A stretch of DNA of 41,330 nucleotides, from positions 1-41,330 of the forward strand of contig CADBUD010000076.1 of assembly GCA_902797785.1 (NCBI GenBank). Reading direction: 5' to 3'. Origin of the DNA: an uncultured Lachnospiraceae bacterium. GTDB taxonomy: Bacteria; Bacillota; Clostridia; Lachnospirales; Lachnospiraceae. The notes beneath the pieces were generated by a model. The model made no database searches, had not been told where the DNA came from, and saw only the letters and a program-made list of their open reading frames with translations. The first letter of the stretch is position 1, and the number at the start of each line of letters is the position of its first letter. Below are positions 17,105 through 26,411 of this stretch, one piece after another. The position numbers were made by a program, and so were the translations under genes.

Positions 17105-17133
17105 TTGTATTTACAAAAAAAATGTGATAAAGT
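17105..17133 (+). promoter_or_regulatory. Possible promoter of the giant secreted-protein gene
   Basis: TTGTAT and TAAAGT are separated by 17 bases, about 80 bases before the start codon. Both hexamers deviate from consensus, and the region is so AT-rich that other choices exist. Confidence 0.3.
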
Positions 17134-17212
17134 TAAGTTGAAAATTTTATACTAATGTCAAAAACCAAATATGAAATGAAAAAAAGAAAAGAATAGAAGG
17201 GATGGAAGGGGT

Positions 17213-20200
17213 ATGAGAAATAGGTTAAAAAAATTAGTATCATTTGTTTTGGCGTTGGCGATGGTAGTTACGTTTCAGGGAGAAACTTTCTGGGGACTAC
17301 GATCGCCAATGATTTCTGAGGCAGCGGTGAATGGGAAATCATACGCTGCACCGTCGAATGGATCGGAGTTTACTTATTCTTTTGGGGAGGAGATTCCGGT
17401 ATCTTATCATATTTATACCACGATTAACGGAGAAGAGTTCGATATTACGAGACTTCTAGATTCATCAGCAGTGACATGGAAGGCATCACCGATGGGCAGT
17501 GTCGGACTGAGTACTGTGACTGGCAGTGGATTGACAGTAAAGGTCATAGATGCAGCTTCTTATCGTGTACAGCTTCAAAATCTTGCACTTGCAAAAGAGG
17601 CACTGACAACCAGCACAGGCGCGATACAGTCTTCTTTGTCTGCTTGTTTAAATTCAGAGGAAAATGCGAAAAAACTGTTGCTTTTAACTGGCTATACAGA
17701 GACCAGTCCGGATGTATTTCAAATCGATGAAGGAGAGACGCCAGGGCTTTCCGATATTTCAGAAACATTAACGGTCAAGGCGGTGGATTTGTCAGATTTG
17801 GCAGAAATCAAACTTGCTTCCGGTTCGTCCTACCAATATACCGGCTCTTATATCACTCCTGTTAATGGAATCTACATTCGTGGAGAGGAGATAGAAGGAA
17901 GTACAGCAGAAAGGATTTCTTCTAGTTTAAGAGAAGGAACGGATTATCGAATTACATATACAGATCATCTTGAAGCGGGACAGGCAACGGCAAATGTGAC
18001 TTTTCTAGGCAATTATACAGGGAACGTATCCCAGCAGTTTATAATCACTAAGACGGAGACAGTTCCGACCTATCAGATGTTAATCGTGAGTGGATCTTCC
18101 GCTGTACTTCCTGCCAGTTATGTACAGGAATATACCGGAGAAGAAATCAGACCGCAGATTTTGGTCATTGACCGTTCGGATTATAGAAAAGAAAAGTCAG
18201 CAGACGACTATACAGAGGCACTTACGGATTCAGAATATGAAGTATTTTATGAAAATAATGTAGAAGCCGGAACAGCAAAAATCCGGGTGACAGGAGAGTT
18301 TGGAACCTTATCTTCTTCCTTTAAGATTTCTTCTGTCAGTATTTTATCAGATTCTTCCCGGCGGATTACCATGGATGAGATTGGTTCTTATGGATATACC
18401 GGGGAAAAGCTTATACCGGAGATCAATTTATATGATCAGGGAAGACTTTTGATTTTAAATCAGGATTATATCACCTCGTTCAAAAATAATATTGAACCGG
18501 GAATTGCCGAGGCTGTGATTACCGGAATAGGAAATTACAGTGGACAGCTCACAAAACAATTTCAAATAATAAAAACGTCATATTCTATCACTCTGGACGG
18601 AGAGAGTCCGTATCTTTATCGTGCCAGGTATGATGGGACGAGGAAACAGCCGGTGGTAGAAGTGAAAAAACAGCTTACGACGGGAAGTGCTGTGACTTCG
18701 ATCACGTTAGATAAAGATATCGATTTTTATGTAGAATATGGAGTCAATACCAATGCCGGGACGGGATCTGTCCGGGTCATCAGTGTCAATCAGGAGTTTG
18801 ATGAGGCAGTTTATAGTTTCCCAATCGATCCGGCAGAACTCAAAAAAGAAATGTTCGAGGACATTCCGGATCAGGATTATACAGGGGAAGAAATTACACC
18901 GGCATTATCTGCTTATGATTTTGAGTTCGCCAATAGGTATCTTTCAAAGGAAATCGACTATAAGGTATCATATCAGGACAATCTTTCTGTCGGAACAGGC
19001 AGTGCTATGGTTTTTGCAGTTGGAAATTATACAGGCACTTTCCTTTTAAATTTTCAAATTGTAGATGTAGGGGTTCAGGTCATGCTTGCTACAGAACAGT
19101 CATTTACATATGATGGTACCCCGAAGACGCCGAAGGTCGTTGTGACCAAGACCCGCGGAGAGGCCGGAAGTACAAAGACCTTGACAGAAGGATTGGACTA
19201 TGAAGTGTCTTATCAGGATAATGTCAATGCAGGAACAGGAAGTGCCAGGGTACATTTTTTGACAGAAGATCAGCCGGACCGGGTGTGTTATTTCACAATA
19301 AAAAAAGCAGATCTTTCACAATGCGCGGAGATTTCTGACATTGCAGATCAAAGCTATACAGGAACGGAGATCACCCCGGCTGTTAATGTAGCTTTCCTTC
19401 AAAGGGAAACGGGAGAGAGAATGTCTCTCCTAAAAGAGGAAAAGGATTATGAGGTCATTTATTCGAATCATATTCAGCCGGGGACAGCAAAAGTCCTTGT
19501 CATGGCATTGGCTGACAGTAATTTTTATGGTTCGTTAAGAAAAGAGTTTCAGATCATAAAAACATCCTATGAATTTACTTTGGATGGACAGAATCCATAT
19601 CAGTATCAGGCTGAGTATGATGGGACAAGGCATCTTCCTAAAGTGGAGGTAAAGCAGTGTTTTTCGACAGGAACAGCCGTGATCTTGCAGAATGGACAGG
19701 ATTTTCATGTAGAATATGGAGAAAACAAAAACGCGGGGATGGGGCAGGTAACGATTGTCAGTGAGGAAAAAGGACAGTTTGAGGTATCCTATCGCTTTGC
19801 AATCTCACCGGTCGATTTAGAGGATGTATCATGGGAGGAGATTCCGGATCAGGAGGTTACAAAAACGGAGAGGAAGCCAGTCATTAAGGGACAGTATCAA
19901 AATGCCTCCGGTGCGTCCATATCTCTTGCCGAGGGAGTCGATTTTGAGACGGCTTACCAGAATAATATCGCGGTGGGTACAGCTTCTGCGATTTTGACAG
20001 CAAAGGGGAATTATACAGGAACCAAGGTCCTTTTCTTTCAGATCGTACCGTGCAGGATTCAGGTAGAACTGATTTCATCAGCTGCGATCCGATACGATGG
20101 TACCGCCAAGACGCCATCATTTCTTGTGACCAAAAATGAAAAAGAGTTAACTGAAGGAATCGACTATGAGGTGATTTATTCAGACAATATCAATGCAGGG

Positions 20201-23200
20201 ACAGCCAGTGCAAGGATTCATTTTACCACAGAGAATCTGGAGGACAGGCTTTGTCATTTTGAGATTCAAAAAGTAAAGCTTTCTGATGTGGCAAGAATGG
20301 CAGAGATTCCGGATCAGACTTATACCGGGCAGGAAATATGTCCGCTTGTATCATTACGTACCATAACAGGAGAAGAGGATGATGCGTCTGCCCTAAAAGA
20401 AGGAAGTGACTATCAGATTCTCTACGAGAATAATATCGAAGCCGGAACCGGCAGTGCGATAGCCATGGCTTTATCAGGCAGCAATTACTATGGTTCTTTG
20501 AAGCAGACCTTCCAGATTGAAAAAGAAATCGAGTATCTGCCGTTGATCGTAAGCGGTCAGGCAGCGTTACTTCCGTCCAGGTATTCCTGCCAATATACCG
20601 GCAGGCAGGTTATGCCAGAGGTGATTTTGGTCAAAAAAGAAGACTACCGGGAGGGAAAATCAGAAGCAGACTATGATAAAGTATCCCCGTCGGATTATTT
20701 TGTGACCTATGAGAATAATCTTGATGCAGGTAAGGCCAAAATCCAAATTGAGGCAGCGACAGGAAGCTATCAGACCGGATTTACGATTACTCCGGCAGAG
20801 ATTACAGAAGAAGCGGTGGGAGAAATTGGCACCTATGCTTATACCGGGGAGAAGATTCAGCCGGAGATTACGATACTTCTTCAGGGAAATGCATTGATTC
20901 CGCAAAGGGACTATACCGCTGTTTATCAGAATAATACGGCTCCTGGAACAGCATCTGTCACGATACTGGGGACAGGAAATTATATCGGACAGGTAAAAAA
21001 AGACTTTTTGATTGTTACATCTGATTATGCGGTGACCCTCGACCAGAAAGAGCCATACCAATATCAGACACAATATGATGGGACCCGTCATCTTCCAAAG
21101 GTTGAGATTCAAAAGAATACCTCTACAGGAGCTTCAATCACTTTGAAAGAGGGAGAGGATTACTATGTAGAATATGGCAGGAACATAGATGCAGGCTATG
21201 GTTCGGTCAAAGTCATCAGCAGGAAGAAAGCATTTGAGGATTTGACCTATAGCTTTATGATTGAACCTGCTTCTATAGAAAAAGCCGATGTTTTAGAGAT
21301 TCCAGATCAGGACTATACAAAATCGGCCGTTCGTCCGGAAATCTATGCCAGCTATAAGACTACATCCGGGACGGCGTTGTTCCTGGTAGAAGGAATCGAT
21401 TACCGGCTGTCCTATCGGAATAATACGGACATTGGAACAGGAACAGTGATGGTTTCAGCAATGGGAAATTATGCTGGGAGTAGAGAACTTTCTTTCCGTA
21501 TCGTTGCCTCAGATTTGCAGATACGTCTGGCATCCTCACAGGAAATAAGATATGACGGCAGGGCAAAGACACCAAAATTTGTCATTACCCGAAGGGGAAC
21601 GGAGTTGAGTGAAGGAAAGGATTATCAGGTCACCTACACAGACAATATCGATGCCGGAATTGCCAAGGCAGAGATTCATTTCCTGACGGTTCCGGAAGAG
21701 GATGCAGTATATCCGTTTGTGATTCAAAAGGCAAATATTGCAGAAGCAGCAAAGGCAGATCCGATAGCAGATCAGCTGTATACCGGAGGAGCTCTGACAC
21801 CGGAGCCTATTGTTACCTATACGGTTGAAGAAGTGGGAGATACTCTGCTTTATGCCTTAAAAAACGGAGTAGATTATACCGTGACCTATTCGGATAATAT
21901 TGAGGCCGGTACAGCAAAGGTTCTGATTATGGGACTTTCCAGCAGCAATTTCTACGGTGTTCTTGAAAAGACGTTCCGTATTGTGGATGAGCGGCCTTTT
22001 GTTACCATTCAGGGCAAGGTCGTCAGTGAATATGTAACGACCTACAATACGGCCAGACAGCTTCCAAAAGTTGAAATCTATCCGGGAAAGGATCTGACAC
22101 AGGAGCCGTTGGTCAATGGACTGGATTATGAGGTATTCTATGGGGAGAATATCGATGCCGGAGAAGGAACGATAAAAATCCGCTACCTGAAGGCAATCTA
22201 CAGCTACGGTGAGGAGACCTACAATTTTACGATTCAGCCGGCAGATCTTGCAAAAGCAAAGGAAATCATTATTCCGGATCAATATTATACCGGAAAAGAA
22301 ATCACGCCGGATTTTAATGTGGAATATGCCATCAGTACAAATTCCTCGATCATTTTGACAGAGGGAAAGGATTATAGTGTAAAATTCATGAACAATATCC
22401 GTCAGGGGTCGGCGGATGTGATTGTGACCGGACAAAAGAACTATATTGGGACAAAGGAAACGGCTTTTAATATTACGAGCGGAAATGATGTGACTTACGT
22501 TGATCCGCAGACCAAGGTACCGACCGTTTCCGTTTATGTTGAGAAGCCGGGACATTTTACCTATACCGGAAAAGAAATCAGACCGGGAATTACGGTAAGC
22601 CCTGGAAATAATGATGCCCAGCAGCTGGTGGAAAATATCGATTATACCATCGAATATGAGAATAATATTGAAGCGGGAACCGCAACGGTCGTCATAAAGG
22701 GCATGGGCTTATATGTAGGAGTCAATCGAAATACGACATTTGAAATTGAGCCTAAGGATATTTCAGAAACGGTGATGGAGGATATTGTGCCTCAGACATA
22801 TCATGGTTCCAGAATTGAGCCGTATGTATCGCTGATCGACATGGAAAGAAAAGTACAGCTTCAAAGAAATATTGATTATGATATAATCTACCAGAATAAC
22901 GTCAATAAGGGCACGGCGACGGTAACCGTGGTAGGACGCGGCAATTATACCGGGTCGATGGAAAAGACGTTTGAGATTGTTTCCTCTGATATCTCCATGG
23001 ATACGGAATCCATTTCCATTAGCAGCGTCAAGGATCAGATCTATACAGGGACGGAAATACATCCTGAGATTACGGTATATGATCACGGAGAGCTTCTTGC
23101 CGAAGGAACAGATTATACCGTATCCTATGTAAACTGTACTAATGCTGGAGAGGCAACAGTAATTATTACCGGAATGAAGAATCTTGAAGGAAAGAAACAG

Positions 23201-24022
23201 ATTCATTTTCAGATTTTGCCAAAGAGTATATCCGATCATACGGTAGCGAATAAGAGAATACCAACGAAAAAATATACATCAGAAGCGTTTAAGCCTGCGG
23301 TCAATATCTATGATACGGCGCGCAATTCCAGGAGACTCACAGCTGGGAAGGATTACACCTGTGTATATTATGATAATGTGGTTGCAGGAACAGCAAAGGT
23401 CACGGTTTTTGGAACTGGAAATTATACCGGCTCCCGTTCTATTTCGTTTAAGATCAATCGGGTAAAGCTTTCAGAAGCGATGGTAAAGGGAGTCAAGCTT
23501 AAAAAGAATCAGCAGTATCAGATCGTGAACTATATTAATACAGTGATTTATAACGGAAAGGCATACCGTAAGGATTTCAAGCTGAAAATCGGAAAACATA
23601 CGCTGATTTCAGGAAGTGATTATACCGTGAAATATATCAATTCTGTTAAGCCGGGACTGGCGAAGATTTTGATCAAAGGAAAGAAAACCGGAAATGCCAG
23701 CGGAAGTATAGCCTTGTATTTCCTGATTCGCCCGGATACAGTGTCAGATTTGAAATCTTCCGCTGTTCCTGATCCGGCATCGGTTCAGCTTTCTTGGACC
23801 AAGTCAAAAGGAGTCAACGGATATCAGATCGATGCAGAGATTTATTCGGAAGCTTCCAGAAAGTGGGTTTCCTATGGTGATGTGGTTCAAACGACCAAAA
23901 AGACAAAACTTACCATTTCCAATCTACCGGCCGGAAGATATCGTTTTCATGTATATGCCTATAAAAATGTAAATCATAAACGTGTGTTGTCGAAAAAGCA
24001 AACCGTATATTGGAGTGTTTGA
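17213..24022 (+). CDS. Giant secreted protein of 24 YTG/DY-NN-G repeat modules with C-terminal fibronectin III-like domain
   Basis: A 2269-residue exported protein. It has a signal peptide (MRNRLKKL, hydrophobic 9-25), a short unique region, then 24 beta-rich modules of about 70-100 residues. Each ends in a pattern like DYxVxYxNNxxAGTAxVxxxGxGNYTGxxxxxFxI. Most open with YTGxxIxP or YDGTxxxPK. The last about 90 residues (SVQLSWTKSKGVNGYQI) resemble a fibronectin type III fold. Modules fall into types A-F recurring in order (see findings). No LPXTG, SLH or choline-binding motif is visible, so how it is held at the surface is unknown. It is probably an adhesin or stalk, related to repeat proteins common in Lachnospiraceae. 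The start follows AAGGGATGGAAGGGGT. It is a stand-alone gene with its own terminator. Confidence 0.85.
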   Translation: MRNRLKKLVSFVLALAMVVTFQGETFWGLRSPMISEAAVNGKSYAAPSNGSEFTYSFGEEIPVSYHIYTTINGEEFDITRLLDSSAVTWKASPMGSVGLSTVTGSGLTVKVIDAASYRVQLQNLALAKEALTTSTGAIQSSLSACLNSEENAKKLLLLTGYTETSPDVFQIDEGETPGLSDISETLTVKAVDLSDLAEIKLASGSSYQYTGSYITPVNGIYIRGEEIEGSTAERISSSLREGTDYRITYTDHLEAGQATANVTFLGNYTGNVSQQFIITKTETVPTYQMLIVSGSSAVLPASYVQEYTGEEIRPQILVIDRSDYRKEKSADDYTEALTDSEYEVFYENNVEAGTAKIRVTGEFGTLSSSFKISSVSILSDSSRRITMDEIGSYGYTGEKLIPEINLYDQGRLLILNQDYITSFKNNIEPGIAEAVITGIGNYSGQLTKQFQIIKTSYSITLDGESPYLYRARYDGTRKQPVVEVKKQLTTGSAVTSITLDKDIDFYVEYGVNTNAGTGSVRVISVNQEFDEAVYSFPIDPAELKKEMFEDIPDQDYTGEEITPALSAYDFEFANRYLSKEIDYKVSYQDNLSVGTGSAMVFAVGNYTGTFLLNFQIVDVGVQVMLATEQSFTYDGTPKTPKVVVTKTRGEAGSTKTLTEGLDYEVSYQDNVNAGTGSARVHFLTEDQPDRVCYFTIKKADLSQCAEISDIADQSYTGTEITPAVNVAFLQRETGERMSLLKEEKDYEVIYSNHIQPGTAKVLVMALADSNFYGSLRKEFQIIKTSYEFTLDGQNPYQYQAEYDGTRHLPKVEVKQCFSTGTAVILQNGQDFHVEYGENKNAGMGQVTIVSEEKGQFEVSYRFAISPVDLEDVSWEEIPDQEVTKTERKPVIKGQYQNASGASISLAEGVDFETAYQNNIAVGTASAILTAKGNYTGTKVLFFQIVPCRIQVELISSAAIRYDGTAKTPSFLVTKNEKELTEGIDYEVIYSDNINAGTASARIHFTTENLEDRLCHFEIQKVKLSDVARMAEIPDQTYTGQEICPLVSLRTITGEEDDASALKEGSDYQILYENNIEAGTGSAIAMALSGSNYYGSLKQTFQIEKEIEYLPLIVSGQAALLPSRYSCQYTGRQVMPEVILVKKEDYREGKSEADYDKVSPSDYFVTYENNLDAGKAKIQIEAATGSYQTGFTITPAEITEEAVGEIGTYAYTGEKIQPEITILLQGNALIPQRDYTAVYQNNTAPGTASVTILGTGNYIGQVKKDFLIVTSDYAVTLDQKEPYQYQTQYDGTRHLPKVEIQKNTSTGASITLKEGEDYYVEYGRNIDAGYGSVKVISRKKAFEDLTYSFMIEPASIEKADVLEIPDQDYTKSAVRPEIYASYKTTSGTALFLVEGIDYRLSYRNNTDIGTGTVMVSAMGNYAGSRELSFRIVASDLQIRLASSQEIRYDGRAKTPKFVITRRGTELSEGKDYQVTYTDNIDAGIAKAEIHFLTVPEEDAVYPFVIQKANIAEAAKADPIADQLYTGGALTPEPIVTYTVEEVGDTLLYALKNGVDYTVTYSDNIEAGTAKVLIMGLSSSNFYGVLEKTFRIVDERPFVTIQGKVVSEYVTTYNTARQLPKVEIYPGKDLTQEPLVNGLDYEVFYGENIDAGEGTIKIRYLKAIYSYGEETYNFTIQPADLAKAKEIIIPDQYYTGKEITPDFNVEYAISTNSSIILTEGKDYSVKFMNNIRQGSADVIVTGQKNYIGTKETAFNITSGNDVTYVDPQTKVPTVSVYVEKPGHFTYTGKEIRPGITVSPGNNDAQQLVENIDYTIEYENNIEAGTATVVIKGMGLYVGVNRNTTFEIEPKDISETVMEDIVPQTYHGSRIEPYVSLIDMERKVQLQRNIDYDIIYQNNVNKGTATVTVVGRGNYTGSMEKTFEIVSSDISMDTESISISSVKDQIYTGTEIHPEITVYDHGELLAEGTDYTVSYVNCTNAGEATVIITGMKNLEGKKQIHFQILPKSISDHTVANKRIPTKKYTSEAFKPAVNIYDTARNSRRLTAGKDYTCVYYDNVVAGTAKVTVFGTGNYTGSRSISFKINRVKLSEAMVKGVKLKKNQQYQIVNYINTVIYNGKAYRKDFKLKIGKHTLISGSDYTVKYINSVKPGLAKILIKGKKTGNASGSIALYFLIRPDTVSDLKSSAVPDPASVQLSWTKSKGVNGYQIDAEIYSEASRKWVSYGDVVQTTKKTKLTISNLPAGRYRFHVYAYKNVNHKRVLSKKQTVYWSV

Positions 24023-24043
24023 TGGGCATGGTTCAGTAAGAAT

Positions 24044-24088
24044 AAAAGCCTCCATGCAGGGAGCGTTCTCTCTGCATGGAGGCTTTTT
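24044..24088 (+). terminator. Rho-independent terminator after the giant secreted-protein gene
   Basis: AAAAGCCTCCATGCAG pairs perfectly over 16 bases with CTGCATGGAGGCTTTT, with a small extra GAG/CTC helix in the loop and a T-run ending the stem. The A-run on the other side could also make it work on the minus strand. Confidence 0.93.
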
Positions 24089-24170
24089 GTGTTCAGATGC
24101 GGATGAACGCCGTGAGGAAGACCGTGAAGGTAGCTGCTTGGAGACATAACCTGAGGTAAAAAAAAGAAAT

Positions 24171-24200
24171 GGAATAACTTAGACAACCCTGCCATATATT
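24171..24200 (+). promoter_or_regulatory. Sigma-E-like (mother-cell) promoter of the spoIIIA operon
   Basis: GGAATAA is followed after 15 bases by CATATATT, matching the general sigma-E pattern (an ATA-type -35 and a CATA-type -10 at about 14-15 bases). It lies about 33 bases upstream of the spoIIIAA start. spoIIIA is a known sigma-E operon, which makes the match credible; the element itself is inferred. Confidence 0.5.
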
Positions 24201-24232
24201 TAGATAGAAAAAGTTGATGCGGAGCGTGTAAC

Positions 24233-25240
24233 ATGGAGGAATTGTTGAGATATTTTCCAGAGGAATTAAAGAATCTTCTTAGACAGTTAGAGTTAAAGAA
24301 GGAAGATCTGACAGAAATTCGAATCAGAAAAAACAAACCATTGATCTTTTATGAAAATGGCACGGAATTTTTTTTGAAAAAAACTGGGACAAAATCTTTG
24401 TTTCCGGCTTATACCAAGGAACGGTGTGAGGATTATCTCCATGAATCGTTTGATACGATCGCATATGGCGTTGGAGAGAGAGAATTTCAAAGCATTGTTG
24501 AGAAGATAAGTCATTTTTCACTATATGCTCTGGAACACGAGTTAAAACAGGGATATTTCACGATTGATGGAGGTCATAGAATCGGAGTTTCAGGGGAGGC
24601 AGTAATGGAACATGACCGAATCAAAACGCTGAGGAATCTTACGGGATTAAATATCCGGGTCGCACATCAGATTTTGGGTACGGCCGATACCATACTTCCC
24701 TATCTTTATCATCCGGAACGGGGATTCTGCAATACCATGATTGTTTCGCCTCCGGCCTGCGGAAAAACCACATTGCTTCGTGATCTGATTCGGCAGATTT
24801 CAGACGGAAAAGCGTATGGGGAAGGAAGAAAGGTCGGAGTAGTGGATGAGCGGAATGAAATCAGTAGTAGTTATATGGGGAAAATACAAAACGATCTGGG
24901 AATCCGGACGGATGTAATCTGGGGGTGCAAAAAACTGGACGGAATCCAAATGTTGATTCGGAGCATGTCACCGGAGGTGCTGGCGGTCGATGAAATTGCA
25001 GGAAGAAAAGAGGCAGAGGAGCTTTTGACTGCCGTAAGGAGCGGATGCAATATTTTGTTTACGATACATGGAAAAGAGAGGGAAGATGTGCTGTTCCGCA
25101 AAGATTTAATGCCACTTCTTGAAGGGAAGGTATTGGAACGGATGATTCTGCTTTCGCGTTCCGGTTCCCGTTTTTTTCGAAAGGTATATGATTGGAAAGG
25201 AAACGAGGAGTGGGGGGAACATATCTTGTATGCAGAATAA
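24233..25240 (+). CDS. spoIIIAA: Stage III sporulation protein AA (ATPase)
   Basis: A 335-residue mother-cell ATPase of the secretion-ATPase type that powers or assembles the SpoIIIA-SpoIIQ feeding-tube complex. Walker A is seen as PPACGKTTLL (K178, T179). Walker B is in EVLAVDEIAG, and RNEISSSYMG and RSGCNILFTIHGK are also typical. The start follows GGAGCGTGTAAC. First gene of a complete eight-gene operon; required for engulfed forespore development. Confidence 0.96.
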   Translation: MEELLRYFPEELKNLLRQLELKKEDLTEIRIRKNKPLIFYENGTEFFLKKTGTKSLFPAYTKERCEDYLHESFDTIAYGVGEREFQSIVEKISHFSLYALEHELKQGYFTIDGGHRIGVSGEAVMEHDRIKTLRNLTGLNIRVAHQILGTADTILPYLYHPERGFCNTMIVSPPACGKTTLLRDLIRQISDGKAYGEGRKVGVVDERNEISSSYMGKIQNDLGIRTDVIWGCKKLDGIQMLIRSMSPEVLAVDEIAGRKEAEELLTAVRSGCNILFTIHGKEREDVLFRKDLMPLLEGKVLERMILLSRSGSRFFRKVYDWKGNEEWGEHILYAE

Positions 25241-25260
25241 GGAACGAGGGGAGAAAAAGG

Positions 25261-25776
25261 ATGAAGCTATTAGCGGCCATTATGATTTTTTTTTCCTCTT
25301 CTGCTTATGGAATGTCATTGTCCTTAGAAATGAAAAACAGAATCTTTTGTCTGGAACAGATTCAAATCGGATGTCTCTTGATGAAAAATGAAATGGAGTA
25401 TGGAACAATTCTTTTATCGGAGCTGTTCGACCATCTGTCAGAGCGGACAGAAGGAGAATGGAAACTCTTTTTTTCTGGTGTTTCAAAGGCAGCAGAAGAG
25501 GCAAGTACGGATAGCTTTTATGAAATATGGGAAAAAAATACCCGTCAGTATTTGGACCATATGCCATGGAAGAAGGAAGACAGAATGGAATTTATTGAAC
25601 TTGGAAAAGGGATGGGGTATCTTGACAGGCAAATGCAACTGGATCAGTTAAAGCTGTATCAAATCCGATTGAATCAAAAAATTCAGGAAGGGAGGAAGCT
25701 TTGGAGGGACAAAGGAAAAATCTATCAGACCTTAGGAGTGATGACAGGGCTTATGACTGTCATACTTTTGATATAA
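25261..25776 (+). CDS. spoIIIAB: Stage III sporulation protein AB
   Basis: A 171-residue membrane-associated protein with an N-terminal hydrophobic segment, a helical middle and a C-terminal hydrophobic anchor (TLGVMTGLMTVILLI). It shows the SpoIIIAB pattern FIELGKGMGYLDRQMQLDQLKLYQIRL and resembles GspF-type assembly factors. A longer frame begins 69 bases upstream inside spoIIIAA, but the start here follows GAGGGGAGAAAAAGG, giving a signal-like N terminus. Identification rests on sequence pattern plus position. Confidence 0.9.
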   Translation: MKLLAAIMIFFSSSAYGMSLSLEMKNRIFCLEQIQIGCLLMKNEMEYGTILLSELFDHLSERTEGEWKLFFSGVSKAAEEASTDSFYEIWEKNTRQYLDHMPWKKEDRMEFIELGKGMGYLDRQMQLDQLKLYQIRLNQKIQEGRKLWRDKGKIYQTLGVMTGLMTVILLI

Positions 25777-25789
25777 GAAAGGAGAAAAG

Positions 25790-25984
25790 ATGAGCGTGAA
25801 CCTGATATTTAAAATTGCAGCAGTAGGGATTTTGGTGACCATGCTGAATCATGTGTTAAAGCATAGTGGAAGGGACGATCAGGCCTTTTTGATCAGCCTG
25901 GCCTCCCTGATGCTGGTCATGGGATGGATCCTTCCCTATATTGCGGAGCTGTTCGATACCATTAAGGAATTGTTTGTTTTTTAG
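25790..25984 (+). CDS. spoIIIAC: Stage III sporulation protein AC
   Basis: A 64-residue protein with two transmembrane helices and the conserved segment HVLKHSGRDDQAFLISLASLMLVM. It belongs to the membrane part of the SpoIIIA channel in the mother-cell membrane around the forespore. AGAAAGGAGAAAAG precedes the start. Short but full length for the family. Confidence 0.95.
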   Translation: MSVNLIFKIAAVGILVTMLNHVLKHSGRDDQAFLISLASLMLVMGWILPYIAELFDTIKELFVF

Positions 25985-25992
25985 GGGGAAAG

Positions 25993-26382
25993 ATGGATAT
26001 TTTAAAAATTGCAATGGCAGGACTTTGCGGGGTGTTTCTTGCGCTTCAATTTCAGACGGGGAAAAAAGAATTCTCCCTTTTGATTGCAATTGTGACAGGG
26101 ATGATCATCTTTTTTTATGCTGTGTCAAAACTTTCCGGTGTGGTCTCAATGATGCAGAGTCTTCAAAAACTGATGGAAATTGATGAGAAATATATTGAGC
26201 TTTTGATAAAAATGATTGGGATTACGTATGTATCGGAATTTTCTTCCAATATCTGCCGGGATGCAGGATATCAGGGAATCGGAAAGCAGATTGAGATGTT
26301 TGGAAAGCTCTGTATCTTTGGCGTCAGTCTGAGTGTGATTCATTCTTTGATTAACCTGGTCGAAGGATTGTTTGAGGGATGA
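25993..26382 (+). CDS. spoIIIAD: Stage III sporulation protein AD
   Basis: A 129-residue polytopic membrane protein, paralogous in its N-terminal half to SpoIIIAC and predicted to form the membrane platform of the channel. Typical segments are MDEKYIELLIKMIGITYVSEFSSNICRDAGY-like blocks, here EKYIELLIKMIGITYVSEF and NICRDAGYQGIGKQIE. It starts 8 bases after spoIIIAC behind a GGGGGAAAG site. Confidence 0.95.
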   Translation: MDILKIAMAGLCGVFLALQFQTGKKEFSLLIAIVTGMIIFFYAVSKLSGVVSMMQSLQKLMEIDEKYIELLIKMIGITYVSEFSSNICRDAGYQGIGKQIEMFGKLCIFGVSLSVIHSLINLVEGLFEG

Positions 26383-26411
26383 TGTGAGCAATGGTCGTAG
26401 GGAGATATGAC

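Noticed and set aside
17476..17730. 84-codon plus-strand frame overlapping the start of the giant gene
   Set aside because: It lies in another frame within the N-terminal region of the secreted protein, without a ribosome binding site or domain.
21857..22555. Long open frame (232 aa) on the minus strand inside the giant repeat gene
   Set aside because: It is antisense to clearly conserved repeat modules, has no plausible ribosome binding site seen, and other antisense frames recur in the same repeats, as expected for a shadow of repetitive coding DNA.
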